Below, piece after piece: positions 1-13,763 of a stretch of 64,000 nucleotides of DNA (position 1 is its first letter; each line of letters opens with the position of its first letter). A program made the position numbers and the translations under genes. The notes under the pieces are model-generated. The model worked only from the letters and a program-made list of their open reading frames with translations. It searched no databases and was not told the DNA's origin. This stretch comes from Trichoplax sp. H2. Its lineage: Eukaryota > Placozoa > Uniplacotomia > Trichoplacea. The DNA is taken from NCBI GenBank assembly GCA_003344405.1, contig NOWV01000038.1, positions 1 to 64,000 of the forward strand, in the 5' to 3' direction.

Positions 1-2549
1 AGTGTAGTAAAAGGACTAAAAGTAGAATCCTTTGTAGTTTTTAGTATGTAATTAGTATTATTTTACTATACAAAATACCTAGAAAGTGATAGTGTCTTTA
101 AGTTTTACCCTGCCAAATCATCATGTCGCCATCTTTTCTTCTTCATTATTTTACAAGGTATTATATAGATTACTATAGCAGTAGCCCTATAGAGCAAATG
201 CCTAATCTAAAGAAAGGGCATTTGATCGTCTATTCAAATTGTAAAGAAATTTGACTTAGTAGCAAAACCCTATCCTTAGAGAAAGGGGATTTATAACATG
301 ACGATAAAGTACTGTAATGTAGTCTATANNNNNNNNNNNNNNNNNNNNNNNNNNNNNNNNNNNNNNNNNNNNNNNNNNNNNNNNNNNNNNNNNNNNNAAT
401 GTCAGAAAAGTAGTCGTAATAGTCATATAAATTTTTTTGATAAGCGATTACTGTGATCTTTATAAAAACCGAATTTTTCCGGATTTGTGTCCGGTATAGT
501 TTTCGGATTCTGGGACCGGTCGGGTTTGTGTCCGATATAATTTTCCTGTTTTGGAACCGGTCAGGTTTATTTTTAATTTATGTCTGAATTATAATTTTTC
601 TGTTTTAATTTTTAGATTTTTGTTTGTGAAAAATATCGTAAGAGTTGATTTTTGAGATTTGGACTTTTTGTTATGAATTTGAAACTTTGGAATTGTATGA
701 CGTGACTTGAAGTCACATTAGGAGCGATTAGGAGATTTAGTGAGGAAAATAGAAAATAAGATGGAAATTGGCAGAGGTTGTGTTGATTATTAGGTAGTTA
801 GAATGTTGTTTTTATGACTAAATCTTGATGTTTAAAGGTTGATTTTTAGACTTTTATAGTGTATTAATGACAGAAATTATGTTAGAAATGAAGTTTGATG
901 TATTTTTATAGTTAGCTTGTTAGTTTTATAGTGTTTTGTAAGGGAATCGAAGGGTAAATTGTGTCTGAACTTTGAATGATTTTTGTTTTCTTAAATGGTG
1001 CAAAGTAGTTTTCTAAAACGGATCTTAAGAGCGATTGGTTAGCAAATGTTTAGTTTTAAATACCTCAGGCGGCTCTACGAAGCCTATAAATGATAGTGCA
1101 ATTAGAAAATTTAGAGGGAGAGTAGAAGAAGATTTTATTTGAAGAACGTGTTTAATTTAAAAGGCCTTCGGGGTCGAATTGTCGTAAGTTAAAACGTTCT
1201 TCTTTTTGAAAGGATGTTTGGTCGTTGACAGTTTTTAAGTCTGTCATTTATTTTAATAATACTTAAAGCTAAGTATTTGTAAGGTTGTTCGGTTTATACT
1301 TCTCTCCATTTTTGCTTTGAAATATATTGTTGTTCGGTTATTTCCCCAAATTTTATTTGGTGTCAAAGTATTAGCGTTAAGTCGACCGGAGTGCAACGAA
1401 GGTAGAATCAAATTTTGTTAAAGTTTTGTAGCTTGATCTCTACACTTTTCATTTCATTACAATAGTAATATTAGCCTAAAAGGCCTAGCTTGTATTAATT
1501 AGTAAATAGATTCTATTTCTCTTCTTAAGAATACGCTATTAATCTAAAAGTTATAATGAAATTGCAAAATTTCCTTAGATAATATTTTCTGTTTGCGGTA
1601 TAGTCCTAAATTATCCTAAGATTACCATTGCAAGATTGTAGCGAGAATAGTTAAACTTGTATATTGGGTTATAAGATTATCTACATGCTTATTTGTAGAA
1701 GATGATTACAGTGCATATTATTGCAATTCTATAGAGATTCGTATATTAAGATCTCAAAATGTATATAGCTTGGGCTAAGTAAATTATTACTGTGAGATTT
1801 GTATTATCACACTTTAACTAGGAGCGTAAGTTATGAATAGATCACGCAATAGTAAATTTAAAACTGATCTTGCTACTTAGTTGGCAAGGTATGATTAACT
1901 AAGGGAAATTCCATTTTGTAACCGATTACATGTAAGTAATGAATTTTACTGTAACACTTTAGGTAGTCTGATTGCAGCTAGATAGATACTCTTCGGTAGT
2001 TGTAAGACGAAGCTAAATTTATGAAATTAAGTGAAGTTCACAAGAAACTTTAGTTCTTGTTTTATTTTTAAGAAGACACTTGATCATACTGCCATATCTA
2101 CCAGTATGAGCTTACGTATTTCAATAAGGAGAATCTCAGTTAACTTTATAGTTAAATAAATACTTTTCAGTATTCGAAAATTAATCATAAAATCTCCGCT
2201 AACTTTATTAATTACTTAATTACTTTACTCAACAATGATTTACTGGAATCTCCTATTATCTTTCACTGCAACTAAACATGAATTCAAAATAAGGTTAAAT
2301 GAAAACAGCTAAAATGATTTTATTGCGCTGGGGTACCAAAAATTGGTCAAAATGATTCGAGCATGACTTTAATTTTATCTAATCTATGTCCGGCAAATCT
2401 CTTTAATTATATTAAATTATACAGTCATCAATACGTACAGTAAGAATTCAAGACATTTGAAAATTAACTGCCAATCTGGCAAAGTAAGTATTTTATCTAC
2501 AAAGCCGCTAAACTAAAGTACTGTTATACGAAATACCATCGGTACAATT
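1..2549. other. Intergenic region without a recognisable gene
   Basis: No open frame of useful length and no splice-compatible exon chain is visible. Short imperfect direct repeats with GGACCGGTC(A/G)GGTTT and TGTCCG(A/G)TAT cores lie at about 473-575. From about 400 to 1450 the plus strand is visibly poor in C and rich in T and G, unlike the rest of the window. The tandem receptor duplication begins near the right end. Confidence 0.6.
329..397. other. Assembly gap (69 N)
   Basis: A run of 69 undetermined bases. The flanks do not obviously match each other, so the true size and content are unknown. Confidence 0.99.
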
Positions 2550-5500
2550 TTCATCCAAACTAACGTAATTAACAATAATAGCTAAACTAGCTTGAGTATC
2601 TACTTTTTATATTCTGATATCATAAACGGAGTGTATTTTACGCCTCTTTAAAAGAACGTAACATGCTTACTTTTACCGTTACCATTAGCATTTTGATCAT
2701 AGTAATTGATATTATCACTATTGCTTGTACTAGCAAACATTGGAAATACATACAGGGTTGGCGCTACTACGATAAAGTTATGCATCATAGCTCGAATATG
2801 AATTTAAATGATATTGCATATCAGTATATAGGTGTTCGAGAGTTTCTACCTTATTCTCGTCACTTCCATTACTATCGTATCAACAACATTCAAATTTTTT
2901 ATCAAGAATTTCTGGATAGCTTCGAGGATTATTTATAAGAACCGACATAAACGGAAGATTGTCATTACAATCGCGGATATTTTTTAAACGTGGTCTAAAG
3001 TGTCTACATTCAGTTCTACTTCTATTATTGCAGTCTTCATAAATTAAAATTGCTAATCGAAAATGTCGAATAAGTTCAGAGTAAACAGTAGGATGTATTT
3101 TATGAGGAGTAGTACTCGACATTTCCATAATTTCGCCATCGAAACAAGTGTTTAACTGGGATTATATCTTTTTAGCAAACTTGATGCCGTATACAGCGTG
3201 GCAATATTGTATGAATAGGACTTTATCTGTATTTTTAATTAAAGAAATAGGTAATTAGCAAGTCTATACAATAACTTAGATATATTCGATCATCTTGCAA
3301 TTAATGTACACATATATATTTATCTGAAATCAAAATGTTAATATATAGTGGAATTTTATTTATGCTTACAATTATTGTAAGTGTAATAAAAATAGTAGCA
3401 ATGTCTTAGAGGTAATTAGTTAAGTCCTTATAAACTTAGAAAGTATTCATCAGCTTATAGAATCAATCTAAAGCATTATTACATGATCACTCCTTGTACT
3501 CCTAATCAGATACTATCAATGTTTCTCATAACTTAAAGTATCTATCAGTAATATCAAATAATGAATAATGATAGATACATAAATGTATGGATGCTTAACA
3601 CTAAGTAAATGTTTTGAAAAGTTTATCTGTCGATCTCATAAATTAAATTAATATATGGCACATAGTAAATAATCTTTAAGGGTTGGCAATTCTATATAGA
3701 GATTAATTTGAAGCCTTGCTATTACACGAATGAGTAAGATATAAAAGTCGATTGCAATATTATCGTATATACATAGTTACTAATCACAAGTATTAATACA
3801 TTTCATCGCATATTTCTATCATTATGATAGATCTAGTTACGTTTAATATAGTGCCATATATGGCAGTACTAGGGTGTTATGGATATCTGTAGCCAGAATT
3901 TGAATGTGATCCTAAAAGCTTTAAATAAAGGGCTAACGGTTAGCAGTCATGGTATTTATTTCATTTCTATTAGCATCTTATAACATATATAAATATAATG
4001 TTATACACGTGTATGCTAACGCATGTATATATACAGTTTATACAGGAATACTAACTAAAGCCTTGACAAAATGTAAAAATATTGCAAATTATGAAGCAAA
4101 GATATCATGTAAAAATCTTACCTGGATCAGTTTTAATATTTGCATCAATATTTTCTTAAAGAATGAGAGTTTTGTGCATGGATGAGGTACAAATACGATA
4201 ATCAGAATTACAATCGCAAGTAGACCCCCAATATTACCAAATATAATGACCAAGATGCCTGGCTTATCTTGTTAACACATATGTAAAAAGAGGAAAAGGG
4301 AAAGAGATCAATTAATGAATTATTGTAAGCAAATTATATCAGAAGATTGCTAGGTTTGCTTGATGGATGGCATTAACTAATTTATAGCATATCCTCTGTC
4401 ATGATTCTACGACAGCAAAATGGCATAGAAGAGGAAAGTTTAATTGTTGAAGATAAAAATTAAATTTGTACTTAAATTTTAAATATGGTTAAGAATAATC
4501 TTACCGTCTTCAACTATGAAGAATTGTGATCCTGAATGTTGGCAAAGATTAATCGATGCACATGAAATATTTCCAATCTGCTCAGGTTCACTTCGATCTA
4601 CTATTAAAGTACTACGAACAGTTCTTTTAGTACCATTAATAGTCTCAACTGTGATACGCCTAAAAGGAATATCTGAGCATTGGCCATTGTGACATCGTTT
4701 TCACAGTATCTTTGGCATTGGATCTCCATTAGCTATACAACTAACATATGTGGTTGTTCCTGGAGTAGGTTCTTTACTTTCGATGATACAACGATTAATA
4801 CATTCTATACTCAATATGAATTATAATAATATAATCAATTTAAAATACTATAGTAATTGCATATGAGTATTATAATCAATAAACGATCAGAGTCACTCTG
4901 AGATGAATATCACATTTCTACTATTCGAATACGATTTATAATACAACCTCAAGCTTTTAATTAGGTAAACGCTTGCTCAGTATCGGTACATCCACAAGGT
5001 AGCAATTCGAAATGTATAATTGCCTACGTTGTTAATGGTCAGATTGTCAATGGGTAGAATACAATTGTAAGTAAGACATTTATTCATTGCGATCGAGCAG
5101 GAAGCATGGTTGATAATTATCTTATTTTTGTTATTGGCCAGTGTGTAATAACGAAGAAAACAGTACATAGTGTAATCCAAGCAACGGTCCGTGGAGTCGA
5201 ATTTATTAAATCTTATTCGAAATGTAAGATTATCCGGAAAGCCATAGTATTCATATTGTAGTTACGGAAAAGGCAATACTTGGCAGAATTTCCTATCTTA
5301 AGAGATTAGAGAAATAGACCATGAAAAAATCAATACTCTGTTCCTGTGTAAATTTCAGTTAAAATAGCATCAATAAGAATAATCCATAGCTAGCGAATAC
5401 TCTATGCATTTTCGAAGAAGAATTTATCATTAACTACGACTAGCTTTAACAACAAAATTGAAAACGGGAATAGAAAATAGTCATCAAGACTTTAACATAG

Positions 5501-8015
5501 AATTTATTCTGAATGATCATTGGTATATCAACTAGAGAATTGACATTAAATTTGAAAAGCAGATCAGAATGAATATATTTTATGATACGTATAATCATAT
5601 ATGCACTTGAGTTGAGATTTCCTGAATACGGGCAAGGCATTCTACAATAAACTAGAAAAATATTTTCAATTATTATCTGAAGGAGGTATGCTACTCTAAT
5701 TTAAAATCAATTACCATAAAGGAAATAGCAACATTTATCTATATTATCTGAGATATTGTGATTTTATAGAATCTTGCCTAATCAAGTATTAATATAAAGA
5801 AATACTCGTTCAGCTAGACACCATTTTTTATGAATATCATGTCGATAATACCTGGTAATTTGCGTTCCTTGAGACAATTGTCGTTAGGTTCAATATGCGT
5901 TGATTCGATAAGTAGAATCAGTAAAATAAATCTTGTCTGATCCATTCCTAGTATGTTTGCCATTTAGTAGTTGATATTTTATAGACTAATGAGAAATTAC
6001 AGTAGAAGCGACTATATCGAATATTTACGGCGCGAGATAAAATACTAAGCAAGAAGACGATGTATTACACGAAACGGCTTACGCACTTCATCGATATTCC
6101 AATTGAAAAAATTAAAACACTTATAAATAAAATGTAAAGTTTTATTCTATAACCCGTAAATGCATATTTTTATCATTTTTTAAGCTTTTAGAGGGAAACT
6201 GGAATACTCATTTGCAGCTGCAACACGTAATTTTATTGATTACCATCTCAACGGGGTAAGTGGAATGTAAATAAACACAGTAAATGTCGATATTTAACAT
6301 ACAATGCCCAATCAGATTCATCCAATGGTCTTTAAGTAATATACCGAAAAGCTTTACGTAATGTCTACCCTAGTTACTTGGGAATTTTAAAGCATCATAA
6401 AACACACAACTAGAAGGATATTTAGAGTTAATACAGTCAATCCTAAAGACTAAATATCCAAATTGTTGATCTTTAATTAACAAACCAAATTACCTTACGT
6501 TGCGTCTGCCCGAGCTACTGATACCTATAAAAACATCATGTAAAACACAATTAGAAAGATGTTTAATAATTAATTGACATCTTCTCTCGAATATAATTAT
6601 AAAATTTTAACCTATATGGGATTAGATAAAGTAAATAACAATCATAGGGCTTACAATGTACTTCATTAGAGGAGAAAATCTGATCCTACAACGTTTAACC
6701 CTCCTATAAGTTTCATCATCTCAGCTACGGAAAGATGTAGCATGCAAAGAATTAATTTGAAAGATATCCGATTATTTAGTATTCCTTTTCCGTCATACTT
6801 ACGCATTAAACTTAACTGAAGATTAGATTATTAAGAGTAAAGTACGATTAAACTCTATTATACTCGTACACTAAATTATCGTACTGAAATATTCTTTCAT
6901 TTTCTACATTGGATATTAACTTGGCTACCGTATAGAGTACAAATACGATACTTATATGAAGATATTTAAAAATTTGATATCGATTCTAAGTATAAATTGT
7001 TAATCTAACTGGAGACAGGATTTTACTCAGTCCTTACGTTAGCAACTAATATACAATTTGTATTCACGCTTTAACATTAATATGAGTAAAGCTGGTAATA
7101 TCGATGCAAACTAATGTGTTATAAAACATCAAGAACCTTAATTATATACGAGTATGTAATTATTAATGGTAAATAAGACACCTTTTGCAATCTACAATGA
7201 AATTGCAGTATCTGTTGTATTCTACTAGTAATAAGTATCTTGTCAAAGTAAATAATGGATCTCATAAAGTAAATAATGGATCTCATAGAGTAAATGAAAT
7301 AATACCCATCTTGTTCGTATTCATCTGTTGGATATTACGAATTACTTTTGATCTTGAAACTATCATGGCGGTAAATTACCATGAAGTGTAAATTTGCTAT
7401 ATTGGTTGACTTTAAAGGATACTATTTCAAGCGCTTAATTGAATAAGTAGTTTGTAGTGTACTATCAATTTTGTAGCTACAACATACCGTACAGTACTTC
7501 TAGACTTTTGCTTGCGGTAGGAATTACTACAGTACAACTTATGCGTTATAACATATTTACATTATGAAGTTGATGCATAATTTCAGGCGTAGGCAATGGT
7601 AGTCATTAGGAACTTATTTATGCCTATTACAGGATTCGAGTAGAAAGTACATTTTGTAATTATACAGAGATAGTGACCCTAAATAAGCAAATATATTTAG
7701 GAGTTAAGAAATATTCATTACTTTCCTAATGTCGCAATAGAAGTTTATGATATAAAGATTCAACAGGACTAATATCGGTAGTGAAAAGAGATCATAATTC
7801 TGCTAGCTTTATTCGTACAGAATTGCAATCAGCGTATATTGATAGTATCTGGGTTTATAATTATAATTAATATCATCCAGACAGTTTATTTTACTAGTAG
7901 CAATTAATTCAAACAGACCTAGTAAGACCTTTGTTATATAATAGTATTAAGCTAAAAATAGCTTAAATGGCTATAGCGATAGATGATCTCTATTTATCCA
8001 CGTTGCTCAATTACA
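2550..8015. repeat. Tandem segmental duplication, unit A (decayed copy)
   Basis: This stretch of about 5.5 kb aligns by eye with 8024-13560. Matching landmarks in the same order include ATAATAGCTAAACT near 2577 and 8036, the last receptor exon, the membrane exon, both ectodomain exons and the signal-peptide exon. Non-coding DNA also matches, for example ATATCATCCAG near 7870 and 13434, and GATGATCTC near 7983 and 13540. Boundaries are approximate. Because intergenic DNA is shared, this is a segmental duplication and not a retrocopy. The receptor copy inside it is broken. Confidence 0.8.
2778..5963 (-). pseudogene. Ig/TIR-SEFIR-like receptor, pseudogene copy A
   Basis: Every exon of the intact neighbour at 8155-11761 has a counterpart here in the same order and strand: signal-peptide exon near 5963, large ectodomain exon about 4870-5290, Ig exon about 4504-4800, membrane exon about 4130-4275, cytoplasmic exon 2778 to about 3225. 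Lesions seen directly: a TAA in the first ectodomain exon (5262-5264); a TGA replacing the core Ig tryptophan codon (4701-4703); an apparent 4-base deletion at the end of the membrane exon near 4140; a TAA early in the cytoplasmic domain (3162-3164); and a TGA replacing a tryptophan codon in the same domain (2880-2882). Several splice sites are still recognisable, so the loss looks fairly recent. No alternative exon skipping would restore a full receptor. Confidence 0.8.
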
Positions 8016-8023
8016 ATTGTGAT

Positions 8024-11000
8024 AGTTAATAATAATAGCTAAACTGGCTTAAGTACCTAGATTTTACATGCATTCTAATATCATTAACATTATTATTACC
8101 AGTACTGAAGGACATTAAATATATATAGTATCGTATCAGCACTACTACGATAAGTTATGCATCATAGCTCGAATATGAATTTAAATGATATTGCATATCA
8201 GTATATAGGTGTTCGAGAGTTTCTACCTTATTCTCGTCACTTCCATTACTATCGTACCAACAACATTCAAATTTTTTATCAAGAATTTCTGGATAGCTTC
8301 GAGGATTATTTATAAGAACCGACATAAACGGAAGATTGTCATTACAATCCCGGATAATATTTTCTAAACATGGTCTAAAGTGTCTACATTCAGTTCTACT
8401 TCTATTATTGCAGTCTTCATAAATTAAAATTGCTAATCGAAAATGTCGAATAAGTTCAGAGTAAACAGTAGGATGTATTTTATGAGGAGTAGTACTCGAC
8501 ATTTCCATAATTTCGCCATCGAAACATGTGCTCATCAGGGATTGTATCTTTTCAGCAAACTTGATGCTATGCGAAAAGTGGCAGTATCGTATGAATAGGA
8601 CTTTTTCTGTGTTTTTAAAGAACATAGGTAATTAGCAAGTCTATACAATAACTTAGATATATTCAATCATCTAGTAATTATTTTACATATTTATCTGAAA
8701 ATAGAACGTTAATATACAGTACAATGAAATTTTATTTTCGTTTATACATTTTGTAAGTGTAATAGATCGTGTAAAAGTATGGTATCTTAGAGATACCGTA
8801 AGTTGTTAATTTCTTGTAAAATTAGAAATGAAATTTTTTAGCTTATAGAATAATTATGAAAGATAAATACTTCTAATGCTCCTATTCAGATGTTATCAAT
8901 GCTTCCCATAATTTAGGATGCTTACTAGCAATATCGATTAGTGAATTATGATGTATATATATATATATATATAATAGTAAGTATAATAAAATTCACAGTA
9001 GTCTAAACGTTGTTAGATAATAATAGGCTATTTTATTACGTTTGTTAGGAGATCAGTGTCAAGACCAGAGATTGAAGAACTCGACTGTAATAAGTAAAAA
9101 CTTGGCTTATATACAACGATCTTATGCATTAGTGATTCGCACTGCACATTGCATATTACACATTAATGATTACCTTATTAGATAAGGTTGCTGACGTTAA
9201 CATAATTAAGATAAGGTCTCTGTACTAATATAAATCCTCCTATACTGACGTTAGTAACTATTCTTATCAATTAATATTACAGTAAGTAAATGTTGTAAAG
9301 CATCCATCTATCGAGGTTATAAATTTAAAAAAGTGTGACAAATAGTAAACGATGACAGAAATCATTAAGATTCTATATTTGTATTTCGTGATGCATATAG
9401 TGCATTTACTACGACATGAATGAATACGATACGCTATAAAATGACTGTTTACAATATATACGTTGACTACCAATTAATCCTAATGGAATATAATGGTTAT
9501 GTTCTAATAAGACTTTAACTCGATTCAATCTTAAATTATCGTACGTATTTCGGGAAGTAATTCATACACAATATTAATATATTTTTATCGCATATTTTCT
9601 ACTGCTATCGTAACTCTTTTTGCATTCAATATAATATATTGCAATAATCATATGTTGTGGCTATTTATAGCCAGAATTTTGAATGTAATGCTAAAAGGTT
9701 ATATAAAACGCTAATAGTCATTAGTCGTGGATTTATTTGGTTTCGATGGCTTGTTATGAATAGAAAGGTATAATATAGTATACATTAACATAAATATAAT
9801 AGTTTATAAAAAATCAATAACTATAACTAAAAAATTTGAAGTAAAAAATGAATATTTAACTTATTACTTGTCTCTAGATTGAACTCAGTCTATAACCACT
9901 CTAATATCATCTACTGGACTTACTAGATCATTACTGTAGATTTTGTAAATACAATATAATGTTAATTTTAATCACTTTAAAATTATCAAAGATTGCAAGA
10001 CATAACTATCATATTACAATCTTACCACGATCGCTTTTAATTTCCATTCGCATCAATACTTTCTTAAAGTATGAGAGTTTAGTGCGAGGATCAGGTACGA
10101 ATATGACAACTAGGATTACAATCACAATTAGACCTCCAACATTACTCAGTGTAATGACTAAGACTTCTGGCTTATCTTGTTAATTAATACATAAGAATAA
10201 AGAAAAAGAGAGATTAATTATTGAAAGCTACTTATTGAGAAAAATTATTAGCTTTACTTAATCGATGGCTCTTCTAACAATTGAGATTAATTAGAATTGA
10301 AATTTATAGAGTATATATTTAGCTGATGAATACTTGCCAGTAATTAAACTTAGTAAAGCAACATCAATTATGGTCAATAATAAATCTTACCGTCTTCAAC
10401 TATGAAGAATTGTGATTCTGAACGTTGGCAAAGATTAACCGATGTACATGAAATATTTCCAATCTGTTCAGGTTGATTTCGATCTACTATCAAAGTACTG
10501 TGAATAGTTCCATTAGTGTCTTTAATATTCTTAATACGTCTTGATGGAATGTCTGAGCACTGGCCATTATGACATCGTTTCCACAGTATCTTTGGCATTG
10601 GATTTCCACTAGCAGTACAACTAATGAGTGTGGTTGTTCCAGGAGTAGGTTTTTTACTTTCGACGATACCACGATTCATACATTCTATATTCAATATAGA
10701 TCATAATAATTTCACCTAAGTATTATAATCAGTAAACGATCAGAATCACTCTGAGATGAATATTGCATTTCTACTATTCCATTACGATTTATAATACAAC
10801 CTCGAGCTTTTAATTCGGTAAACGCATGTATCATACCGATGCATCCACATTTATTCACTTGAAGTCGAAAAGTATAATTGCCGACATTGTTAATGGTCAG
10901 ATTCTCAATGGGTAGAATAAAATTATAAGTAACACTTTTTTTCATCGCCGACGAACAAGAAGCAAAGTTGGTAATGATCTTTGTACTATCATAGACTATA

Positions 11001-13560
11001 GGCTTAATATCATTATCTTGGCAAATATCGTAAAATTGTGTTTCTTTCACACATTCATCCCTGCAGTCGAATTTATTAAATTTTATTCCAAATGTAAGAT
11101 TATACGGAAATTTGTAGTATCCATATTGTGGTGATGGAAAGGGAGATACTTCACAGTATTGTCCATCTTAATAGACCATGAAAATAGACGATAAAAAAGT
11201 GCATACTCAATTCCAGAATAAATTTCGTTTAAAATAGTAAAAATAAGAATAATTCGTCACTATCAAATACTCAAATCCTTATCTTAAACTACGACAAGTG
11301 TCAACTAGAAAGTTGAAATGGAAGTAAACAGTCAAATAGAATTTAGCATAAAATTCACTCTAAGCTACCATTAGTGTACCAACTAGAATCGGGTTCTTGC
11401 AAATCTAGGCAATGTAGCTTACATAATGCAGTCTGCAATGACTAGAACAATTTTTTTCAATTATTTGCTATTTTTAAGAGCTATGATACTCTATTTTTTT
11501 AATCATTTACTAAGAATATAATAGGATCATTTATTTAATATTATTGGATATGTCTTGAGTTTATAGAATCTAAGATGATCAAACATTAGCATAAAGTAAT
11601 ATTCGTATAGCTATTATCCATCTTTCAACGACAATCGTGCCAATAATACCTAATAAATTGTTTTCTTCGGCACAAATGCCTTTAGGTTCACTCAGAGTAC
11701 ATTTGAAAAGTAGGACCAACAAAAAAAGTCTTGCTTGATCCATTTCTAATATATCTGCCATCCAATAGTTAATTAGCTTCATACTAATCCGATAGTACAA
11801 GCAGCTATATTGAATATTTCATTTATGGACGAGATAAAGTGCTCTGCGAGATGATGACAAACTATAAAATACGGAAGTTCACGACTTTCATCAATATTCT
11901 GATCGAATAGATTACAATGATTATTTATAAACTGTAAAACTTTATTTATGTCTGCAAATGCGGGCATTAATTATTTTCATATGTTTAATGAGGAAACTAA
12001 AATAGGATTACTACCACAAGTAAGTTTTTATTGTACATCCTTAAAAAACAGAATGTAAATAAACACGGAAAAATTGATGAAAAACGTGTAATGTCCAATC
12101 AGATTCATCTAAGTACTAAGGACAATTTCGTGGTACTGTATTTAAAGAAACATTGATAGGAGATATTTAATCGTTCGGAATCCAATATAAGCTTAGGTGT
12201 AAAGTAGAGCTAAGACAGTCAATCTCCAAGAATAAGTGTCCGAATTGAAGAAGAGATCAATGATCACCAATGGCTATACCGAAATACCTTACTAATTCTC
12301 CACGCTAACTATTAGTAAAATTTTAAAAGTAAGGTACAGAACATAAATGGAAAGATACTCAACTGTTCAATTTCTTCAAGCATAATTATAAAATTTAAAC
12401 GGCAAAAGATTGGATAAAGTAAATAATGATTAATAATTTATATTGTACTCAATTAATGTACAGAATCCTATTCTACGATACTTAATCTTCCTAAGTTTCT
12501 TCACCTTAGCTAGTAATAAATGTAATACAATATGCAAAGCATAAACATGAAAATATTAAATTATTTATTTTTCTTTTTTTAACAAAATTACGTCTAAAGT
12601 GTAGCTGAAGATGATTATATCATAATATTACTGGTAAAGGACAATCAAAATTGACTGTAATATATCAGTTATAGGGTCGAGATTTTTTTTTAATTTTCGA
12701 CTTTGGCCGCTATCTAGAGTGTCGTATGAAGTATAAATACGATACTGACATGAAAATATTCCACACATTTGATGTCGATTCCAGGATAAATCGTGAATTT
12801 TGATGGATATAGCGTTTTACCTATGTTGGCAACTGATACACAATTTGCATCCACAATTCGAAATTAATACCAGCAAAACTGATGATGTTGTTGCGGGCGG
12901 TTAGTTTTACAATAACTTCAACTGCTTGTTCAATTTCCTATCTCTCGGGCCGATTGAGAGTAGTATGAGCCTTTAATACAGTCAAAAGTATTAACTAGAT
13001 ATTCATACATAACATATATTAAGGATCACTTTTGATCTCGAAATTTTAACGGCGGTAGATCACCATGAACTATAAATTTACTATATTGATTAACCTAAAA
13101 GGACACTATTTCAATCATAAAATTAAATAAGCTTCTAGTATATTGCCATTTTTGTGGCTATAACGTATACCCTCAGTAGTATTCCTAGATATTTTACTTG
13201 CGGTAGGATTATTACTGCAACTTATACATTATAAGATAGTTACATTATGAGGCGAATCCATAACAAATAATTCATTATTAAGAAATAATTTTTTATAAAG
13301 GAGGTTTCTGACCAAAATATTTAAAAGAACCTGTGTGCAGATTAGAAAGTGTAGAGAAGTGAGAATTTTGCAAGAATCATTCGGACGAAATTGCAATCAC
13401 TGTAATTTGAAAAAACGCGTATATTGGTTCAAAATATCATCCAGTCAGTTTATCTTGCTAGTGACAATTGATTTTGTCTTTGAACTATTAAGACCTTCAT
13501 GATATTACTAGAGTAAAAAGGTTAGACGATAACAGCGATGGATGATCTCCTTGGAAACTG
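8024..13560. repeat. Tandem segmental duplication, unit B (copy with intact gene)
   Basis: Second unit of the tandem duplication, following unit A directly. It carries the open receptor gene and about 1.8 kb of sequence upstream of it (11762-13560). That upstream DNA also aligns in patches with 5964-8015 and holds no other gene that I can support. A TA dinucleotide run at about 8954-8972 in the large last intron has no counterpart in unit A. Confidence 0.8.
8155..11761 (-). CDS. Putative single-pass Ig-domain receptor with TIR/SEFIR-like tail (478 aa)
   Basis: Five-exon minus-strand model: 11761-11650, 11166-10738, 10684-10391, 10175-10026, 8606-8155. All introns are phase 1 and the total is 1437 bases, 478 residues. 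Seen: an N-terminal signal peptide (core RLFLLVLLF); a cysteine-rich Ig-like region (about 38-180, with NNVGNYTF resembling the usual DxGxY-type end of an Ig fold); a classic Ig domain (about 181-279, with LISCTASG, then W, then GNISC); one membrane helix (about 283-305, LIVIVILVVIFV); then a cytoplasmic domain (about 329-478) opening with KVLFIRY and followed by FAEKIQ and EIMEM. That pattern is reminiscent of TIR/SEFIR (STIR) domains. Symmetric phase-1 exons are typical of Ig receptors. The start is the first ATG shared with copy A, where a stop lies just upstream. The exon 2 donor (GTTTAC) is weak and its position uncertain; an extra exon in the 1.4 kb last intron is possible. Exons and topology are fairly safe; the tail's family is inferred. 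Confidence 0.6.
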
Positions 13561-13763
13561 TAAAAAGTTCTTAAACAATTTCAGTTACATTAATTTTCCA
13601 TATCATAAGTAACGTGAAGGCATGCAGACTTATACTTGCACATTGTCTGTGATGTGAAATACTCTAGTAAACGATTTGGCGCGGAGAAAATAAATTAAAA
13701 TTGCAATAAATAGTCTCACAAAATTATATTTACCAATGCTATCCATTGTCCACTTTTGAAGTA

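Noticed and set aside
2663-2938. Plus-strand frame of 91 codons over receptor copy A
   Set aside because: It is antisense to the pseudogene's cytoplasmic exon; the equivalent minus-strand frame in copy B carries the real protein similarity.
9959-10183. Plus-strand 74-codon frame
   Set aside because: It lies antisense to the membrane exon of the receptor; the minus strand gives a clear hydrophobic helix and matching splice sites.
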